Positions 57,301-64,000 of a stretch of 64,000 nt of DNA are shown here, in pieces. A program made the position numbers and the translations under genes. Source of the stretch: Glandiceps talaboti (Eukaryota; Hemichordata; Enteropneusta; Spengelidae); contig NC_135562.1 of NCBI RefSeq assembly GCF_964340395.1, forward strand, positions 22,867,173 to 22,931,172. The letters are read 5' to 3'. The notes beneath the pieces were generated by a model that saw nothing but the letters and a program-made list of their open reading frames with translations, ran no database searches and was not told where the DNA came from. Position 1 is the stretch's first letter. The number at the start of each line of letters is the position of its first letter.

Positions 57301-59900
57301 GTTAACAAAATATAATACTCTACTGGCCAATAGCTGGATGGTTAACAAAATATAATACTATACTGGCCAATAGCTGGACGGTTAACAAAATATAATACTC
57401 TACTGGCCAATAGCTGGATGGTTAACAAAATATAATACTATACTGGCCAATAGCTGGACGGTTAACAAAATATAATAATCTACTGGCCAATAGCTGGATG
57501 GTTAACAAAATATAATACTCTACTGGCCAATAGCTGGATGGTTAACAAAATATAATACTATACTGACCTATAGCTGGACAGTTAGCACAATATAATACTA
57601 TACTGGTCAATAGCTGGACGGTTAACAAAATATAATACTATACTGGTCAATAGCTGGATGGTTAACAAAATATAATACTCTACTGGTCAATAGCTGGATG
57701 GTTAACAAAATATAATACTATACTGACCTATAGCTGGACAGTTAACACAATATAATACTATACTGGCCAATAGCTGGACGGTTAACAAAATATAATACTA
57801 TACTGACCTATAGCTGGACGGTTAACAAAATATAATACTATACTGGTCATTAGCTGGATGGTTAACAAAATATAATACTATACTGGTCAATAGCTGGACG
57901 GTTAACAAAATATAATACTATACTGGTCAATAGCTGGATGGTTAACAAAATATAATACTATACTGACCTATAGCTTGACAGTTAACACAATATAATACTA
58001 TACTGGTCAATAGCTGGACGGTTAACAAAATATAATACTATACTGGTCAATAGCTGGATGGTTAACAAAATATAATACTCTACTGGCCAATAGCTGGATG
58101 GTTAACAAAATATAATACTATACTGGCCAATAGCTGGACGGTTAACAAAATATAATACTCTACTGGCCAATAGCTGGATGGTTAACAAAATATAATACTA
58201 TACTGGCCAATAGCTGGACGGTTAACAAAATATAATACTCTACTGGCCAATAGCTGGATGGTTAACAAAATATAATACTATACTGACCAATAGCTGGACG
58301 GTTAACAAAATATAATAATCTACTGGCCAATAGCTGGATGGTTAACAAAATATAATACTCTACTGGCCAATAGCTGGACTGTTAACAAAATATAATATTA
58401 TACTGGCCAATAGCTGGATGGTTAACAAAATATAATACTCTACTGGCCAATAGCTGGATGGTTAACAAAATATAATACTATACTGGCCAATAGCTGGACA
58501 GTTAACACAATATAATACTATACTTGCCAATAGCTGGATGGTTAACAAAATATAATACTATACTGGCCAATAGCTGGATGGTTAACAAAATATAATACTA
58601 TACTGGTCAATAGCTGGACGGTTAACAAAATATAATACTTTACTGGCCAATAGCTGGACAGTTAACACAATATAATACTCTACTGGCCAATAGCTGGATG
58701 GTTAACAAAATATAATACTATACTGACCTATAGCTGGACAGTTAGCACAATATAATACTATACTGACCAATAGCTGGACGGTTAACAAAATATAATAATC
58801 TACTGGCCAATAGCTGGATGGTTAACAAAATATAATACTCTACTGGCCAATAGCTGGACTGTTAACAAAATATAATACTATACTGGCCAATAGCTGGATG
58901 GTTAACAAAATATAATACTCTACTGGCCAATAGCTGGATGGTTAACAAAATATAATACTATACTGGCCAATAGCTGGACAGTTAACACAATATAATACTA
59001 TACTTGCCAATAGCTGGATGGTTAACAAAATATAATACTATACTGGCCAATAGCTGGATGGTTAACAAAATATAATACTATACTGGTCAATAGCTGGACG
59101 GTTAACAAAATATAATACTTTACTGGCCAATAGCTGGACAGTTAACACAATATAATACTCTACTGGCCAATAGCTGGATGGTTAACAAAATATAATACTA
59201 TACTGACCTATAGCTGGACAGTTAGCACAATATAATACTATACTGGTCAATAGCTGGACGGTTAACAAAATATAATACTATACTGGTCAATAGCTGGATG
59301 GTTAACAAAATATAATACTCTACTGGTCAATAGCTGGATGGTTAACAAAATATAATACTATACTGACCTATAGCTGGACAGTTAACACAATATAATACTA
59401 TACTGGCCAATAGCTGGACGGTTAACAAAATATAATACTATACTGACCTATAGCTGGACGGTTAACAAAATATAATACTATACTGGTCATTAGCTGGATG
59501 GTTAACAAAATATAATACTATACTGGTCAATAGCTGGACGGTTAACAAAATATAATACTATACTGGTCAATAGCTGGATGGTTAACAAAATATAATACTA
59601 TACTGACCTATAGCTTGACAGTTAACACAATATAATACTATACTGGTCAATAGCTGGACGGTTAACAAAATATAATACTATACTGGTCAATAGCTGGATG
59701 GTTAACAAAATATAATACTCTACTGGTCAATAGCTGGATGGTTAACAAAATATAATACTCTACTGGTCAATAGCTGGATGGTTAACAAAATATAATACTA
59801 TACTGACCTATAGCTGGACAGTTAACACAATATAATACTATACTGGCCAATAGCTGGACGGTTAACAAAATATAATACTCTACTGGTCAATAGCTGGATG
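51400..59900. repeat. 1.36-1.64-kb higher-order repeats and a 2160-bp duplication
   Basis: The marker TAGCTTGACAG is at 51611, 53011, 54371, 55171, 56531, 57971 and 59611 (spacings 1400, 1360, 800, 1360, 1440, 1640). A 2160-bp (54-monomer) duplication is shown by three further pairs: GTTAAAAAAATA at 53101/55261, GACGTTTAAC at 54301/56461 and ACTATGCTGG at 53681/55841; the last also recurs 1440 bp on, at 57281. TACCGGCC near 53801 is private to the first copy. All offsets are whole multiples of 40, and no indel falls in this part of the array. Confidence 0.85.
58281..59240. repeat. 480-bp (12-monomer) tandem duplication inside the 40-bp array
   Basis: ACTGACCAATAGC followed by TATAATAATCTAC occurs at 58281 and 58761. 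The following monomer order (GGACTG, then GACAG with ACACAAT, ACTTGCC, ACTTTAC, GACAG with TTAGCAC) is the same in both copies. The first has ATATTATAC near 58395 where the second has ATACTATAC. Confidence 0.8.
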
Positions 59901-62563
59901 GTTAACAAAATATAATACTATACTGGCCAATAGCTGGATGGTTAACAAAATATAATACTATACTGGCCAATAGCTGGATGGTTAACAAAATATAATACTC
60001 TACTGGTCAATAGCTGGACGGTTAACAAAATATAATACTCTACTGGTCAATAGCTGGATGGTTAACAGAATATAATACTATACTGGTCAATAGCTGGATG
60101 GTTAACAAAATATAATACTCTACTGACCTATAACTGGACAGTTAACACAATATAATACTCTACTGGCCAATAGCTGGATGGTTAACAAAATATAATACTC
60201 TACTGGCCAATAGCTGGATGGTTAACAAAATATAATACTATACTGGCCAATAGCTGGATGGTTAACAAAATATAATACTCTACTGGCCAATAGCTGGATG
60301 GTTAACAAAATATAATACTATACTGGCCAATAGCTGGACGGTTAAAAAAATATAATACTCTACTGGCCAATAGCTGGATGGTTAACAAAATATAATACTA
60401 TACTGGCCAATAGCTGGACGGTTAACAAAATATAATACTCTACTGGCCAATAGCTGGATGGTTAACAAAATATAATACTATACTGGCCAATAGCTGGACG
60501 GTTAACAAAATATAATAATCTACTGGCCAATAGCTGGATGGTTAACAAAATATAATACTCTACTGGCCAATAGCTGGACTGTTAACAAAATATAATACTA
60601 TACTGGTCAATAGCTGGATGGTTAACAAAATATAATACTCTACTGGTCAATAGCTGGATGGTTAACAAAATATAATACTCTACTGGTCAATAGCTGGATG
60701 GTTAACAAAATATAATACTATACTGACCTATAGCTGGACAGTTAACACAATATAATACTATACTGGCCAATAGCTGGACGGTTAACAAAATATAATACTC
60801 TACTGGTCAATAGCTGGATGGTTAACAAAATATAATACTATACTGGCCAATAGCTGGATGGTTAACAAAATATAATACTATACTGGCCAATAGCTGGATG
60901 GTTAACAAAATATAATACTCTACTGGTCAATAGCTGGACGGTTAACAAATTATAATACTCTACTGGTCAATAGCTGGATGGTTAACAAAATATAATACTA
61001 TACTGGTCAATAGCTGGATGGTTAACAAAATATAATACTCTACTGACCTATAACTGGACAGTTAACACAATATAATACTCTACTGGCCAATAGCTGGATG
61101 GTTAACAAAATATAATACTCTACTGGCCAATAGCTGGATGGTTAACAAAATATAATACTATACTGGCCAATAGCTGGATGGTTAACAAAATATAATACTC
61201 TACTGGCCAATAGCTGGATGGTTAACAAAATATAATACTATACTGGCCAATAGCTGGACGGTTAACAAAATATAATACTCTACTGGCCAATAGCTGGATG
61301 GTTAACAAAATATAATACTATACTGGCCAATAGCTGGACGGTTAACAAAATATAATACTCTACTGGCCAATAGCTGGATGGTTAACAAAATATAATACTA
61401 TACTGGCCAATAGCTGGACGGTTAACAAAATATAATAATCTACTGGCCAATAGCTGGATGGTTAACAAAATATAATACTCTACTGGCCAATAGCTGGACT
61501 GTTAACAAAATATAATACTATACTGGCCAATAGCTGGATGGTTAACAAAATATAATACTCTACTGGCCAATAGCTGGATGGTTAACAAAATATAATACTA
61601 TACTGGCCAATAGCTGGACAGTTAACACAATATAATACTATACTTGCCAATAGCTGGATGGTTAACAAAATATAATACTATACTGGCCAATAGCTGGATG
61701 GTTAACAAAATATAATACTATACTGGTCAATAGCTGGACGGTTAACAAAATATAATACTTTACTGGCCAATAGCTGGACAGTTAACACAATATAATACTC
61801 TACTGGCCAATAGCTGGATGGTTAACAAAATATAATACTATACTGGCCAATAGCTGGGCGGTTAACAAAATATAATATTCTACTGGCCAATAGCTGGATG
61901 GTTAACAAAATATAATACTATACTGGTCAATAGCTGGACGGTTAACAAAATATAATACTTTACTGGCCAATAGCTGGATGGTTAACAAAATATAATACTT
62001 TACTGGCCAATAGCTGGATGGTTAACAAAATATAATACTCTACTGGTCAATAGCTGGATGGTTAACAAAATATAATACTATACTGGTCAATAGCTGGATG
62101 GTTAACAAAATATAATACTATACTGGCCAATAGCTGGATGGTTAACAAAATATAATACTATACTGGCCAATAGCTGGATGGTTAACAAAATATAATACTA
62201 TACTGGTCAATAGCTGGACGGTTAACAAAATATAATACTTTACTGGCCAATAGCTGGATGGTTAACAAAATATAATACTTTACTGGCCAATAGCTGGATG
62301 GTTAACAAAATATAATACTCTACTGGTCAATAGCTGGATGGTTAACAAAATATAATACTATACTGGTCAATAGCTGGATGGTTAACAAAATATAATACTA
62401 TACTGGCCAATAGCTGGATGGTTAACAAAATATAATACTATACTGGTCAATAGCTGGACGGTTAACAAAATATAATACTTTACTGGCCAATAGCTGGATG
62501 GTTAACAACATATAATACTATACTGGTCAATAGCTGGATGGTTAACAAAATATAATACTATAC

Positions 62564-62663
62564 TGGCTATTAGTCGTATAAAAATCACCAAAAACAAAGA
62601 CTGATACAGTTCAGCTGATATGCTAAATACGTTCTCTTCAGTTAACCAGACCACTAAGGTCAC
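62564..62663. other. right edge of the 40-bp array and short spacer
   Basis: The last monomer decays at TGGCTATTAGTCG (62564-62576) into unrelated AT-rich DNA. The left edge (5861) starts just as abruptly in mid-phase. I found no shared direct or inverted sequence of useful length between the two flanks, so nothing indicates that the array arrived inside a mobile element. Confidence 0.6.
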
Positions 62664-62860
62664 TATAGATTACTTGTATGTTCTTGTCTATTCTCATCTT
62701 AACCTTCGATATAGATTATTTGTATATGCTTATCTATTCTTATCTTAATATTCAATATAGATTATTTGTATATACTTGTCTATTCTCATCTTAACATTCA
62801 ATATATATTACTTGTATATTCTTTCCTATTCTCGTCTTAACCTTCAATATAGATTATTTA
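62664..62860. repeat. 46-bp minisatellite, four units plus a partial
   Basis: TATAGATTA (once TATATATTA) recurs at 62664, 62710, 62756, 62802 and 62848, exactly 46 bp apart. Units also contain TTGTATAT, CTATTCTCATCTTAA and YTTCRATA. Units differ by several substitutions, so the array is small and fairly old. The final partial unit runs straight into the 28-bp array. Confidence 0.9.
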
Positions 62861-63705
62861 GTTTGTGAGAGCACCATATGTGATATTAGTTTGTGAGAGC
62901 ACCATATGTGATATCAGTTTGGCAGAGTACCATACGTGATATTAGTTTGTGAGAGCACCATATGTGATATTAGTTTGTCAGAGTACCATACGTGACATTA
63001 GTTTGTGAGAGCACCATATGTGATATTAGTTTGTGAGAGCACCATATGTGATATTAGTTTGTGAGATCACCATATGTGATATTAGTTTGGCAGAGCACTA
63101 TATGTGATATTAGTTTGTGAGAGCACCATACGTGATATTAGTTTGTGAGAGCACCATACTTGATATCAGTTTGTCAGAGCACCATATGTGATATTAGTTT
63201 GTGAGAGCATCATACGTGATATTAGTTTGTGAGAGCACCATACGTGATATTAGTTTGTGAGAGCACCATGTGACATTAGTTTGTGAGAGCACCATGTGAT
63301 ATTAGTTTGTGAGAGCACCATGTGATATTAGTTTGTGAGAGCACCATGTGTGATATTAGTTTGTGAGAGCACCATGTGAAATATTAGTTTGTGAGAGCAC
63401 CATGTGTGATATTAGTTTGTGAGAGCACCATGTGACATTAGTTTGTGAGAGCACCATGTGATATTAGTTTGTGAGAGCACCATGTGATATTAGTTTGTGA
63501 GAGCACCATGTGATATTAGTTTGTGAGAGTACCATGTGTGATATTAGTTTGTGAGAGCACCATGTGATATTAGTTTGTGAGAGCACCATGTGATATTAGT
63601 TTGTGAGAGCACCATACGTGATATTAGTTTGTGAGAGCACCATGTGATAGTAGTTTGTGAGAGCACCATGTGATATTAGTTTGTGAGAGCACCATATGTG
63701 ATATT
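62860..63705. repeat. 28/26-bp minisatellite, 31 copies
   Basis: Thirty-one units start with AGTTTG: 20 of 28 bp and 11 of 26 bp, which sums to exactly 846 bp. Units 1-14 are all 28 bp with CCATATGTG or CCATACGTG. From unit 15 (about 63252) most are 26 bp with CCATGTG, with a few 28-bp forms (CCATGTGTG, CCATGTGAAA, CCATACGTG) mixed in. The 2-bp difference lies within an alternating AT/TG run and fits slippage. ATG/ACG differences are again TpG/CpG. The array ends in a broken AGTTTGTTTG. Confidence 0.96.

Positions 63706-64000
<295 letters not shown>

Larger units (their letters stand above)
5861..62563. repeat. giant 40-bp satellite/minisatellite array, 1,417 monomers
   Basis: One head-to-tail array fills 56.7 kb with no insertion of foreign DNA. 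I located 11 length changes: +5 near 6569, +3 near 7018, +9 near 7780, +1 near 13621, 18462, 20187, 22384, 24105, 34786 and 38790, and -1 near 40297. Subtracting the net +23 bp leaves 56,680 bp, exactly 1,417 x 40. Each monomer contains CCAATAGCTGG (or a variant), GGTTAACA with a GTTAAC palindrome, and TATAATAC. Variation is concentrated at a few sites: GGCCA/GGTCA/GACCT/GGTTA at the start, GATGG/GACGG/GACAG in the middle, ACAAAAT/ACACAAT, and ACTATAC/ACTCTAC/ACTTTAC/AGTATAC at the end. Stops occur on both strands and 40 is not a multiple of 3, so no long frame exists. I see no CENP-B-box-like TTCG...CGGG word and no telomere repeat. Class: large VNTR or short-unit satellite; chromosomal role unknown. 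Confidence 0.98.

Noticed and set aside
5861-62563. CRISPR array
   Set aside because: The whole 40-bp unit repeats with no unique spacers, variation is point-like, and there are no cas genes; the context is eukaryotic.
5861-62563. TATAAT and CCAAT words in each monomer as promoters
   Set aside because: They recur only because the monomer recurs. TATAAT is a bacterial element, and CCAAT is lost in the many GTCAATAG and GACCTATAG monomers.
5861-62563. Centromeric satellite with a CENP-B box, or telomere repeat
   Set aside because: I found no TTCG...CGGG pattern in the monomer and no TTAGGG-like tandem repeat. A centromeric role is not excluded but nothing here supports it.
5800-62640. Shared AAAGACTG words flanking the 40-bp array as an insertion footprint
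   Set aside because: The match is very short and differently placed from the array edges; not a credible target-site duplication.

Overview
This is eukaryotic, almost certainly metazoan, non-coding DNA. Roughly 95% of it is tandem repeat. I can defend no complete gene, tRNA, rRNA, CRISPR array or prokaryotic feature. The mix of neighbouring minisatellites, ATC/TTTA/AC/AT microsatellites, homopolymeric G and C runs and CpG-to-TpG decay fits an animal genome with germline CpG methylation. A marine invertebrate is my guess from general flavour only. I cannot name a species.

Layout, left to right. (1) 1-1140: a 60-bp minisatellite, cut by the window edge. (2) 1141-2328: mostly single-copy AT-rich DNA with microsatellites, a possible small terminal exon (+ strand), an acidic Asp/Ser-rich reading frame (- strand) and a 111-bp element with inverted ends (MITE-like). 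(3) 2329-3002: three diverged tandem copies of a ~223-bp unit carrying a GC-rich perfect hairpin. (4) 3003-3533: spacer with G12 and C19 runs. (5) 3534-5136: a 47-bp minisatellite, 33 full units plus a partial one. (6) 5137-5860: featureless spacer. (7) 5861-62563: one uninterrupted array of a 40-bp monomer. After subtracting 11 small indels it is exactly 1,417 monomers (56.7 kb). (8) 62664-62860: a short 46-bp repeat. (9) 62860-63705: a 28/26-bp minisatellite, exactly 31 copies. (10) 63853-64000: an (AC)n-(AT)n-(TG)n palindromic microsatellite running off the window.

The main interest is the 40-bp array. Rare marker mutations recur at fixed offsets (480, 640, 680, 720, 800, 1360-1640, 1721, 2000, 2160, 3120, 3720, 3922, 4520 and 4841 bp). 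These show that it grew by nested block duplications from about 12 to 121 monomers, not monomer by monomer. The monomer's single CpG is found as CG, TG or CA, the products expected from methyl-C deamination on either strand. The 60-bp unit (opposite strand) and, more weakly, the 47-bp unit share an ordered set of short motifs with the 40-bp monomer, so neighbouring arrays may descend from one ancestral repeat.

No genes work together here. The long reading frames in the 60-bp and 47-bp arrays follow from units that lack forward-strand stop codons.
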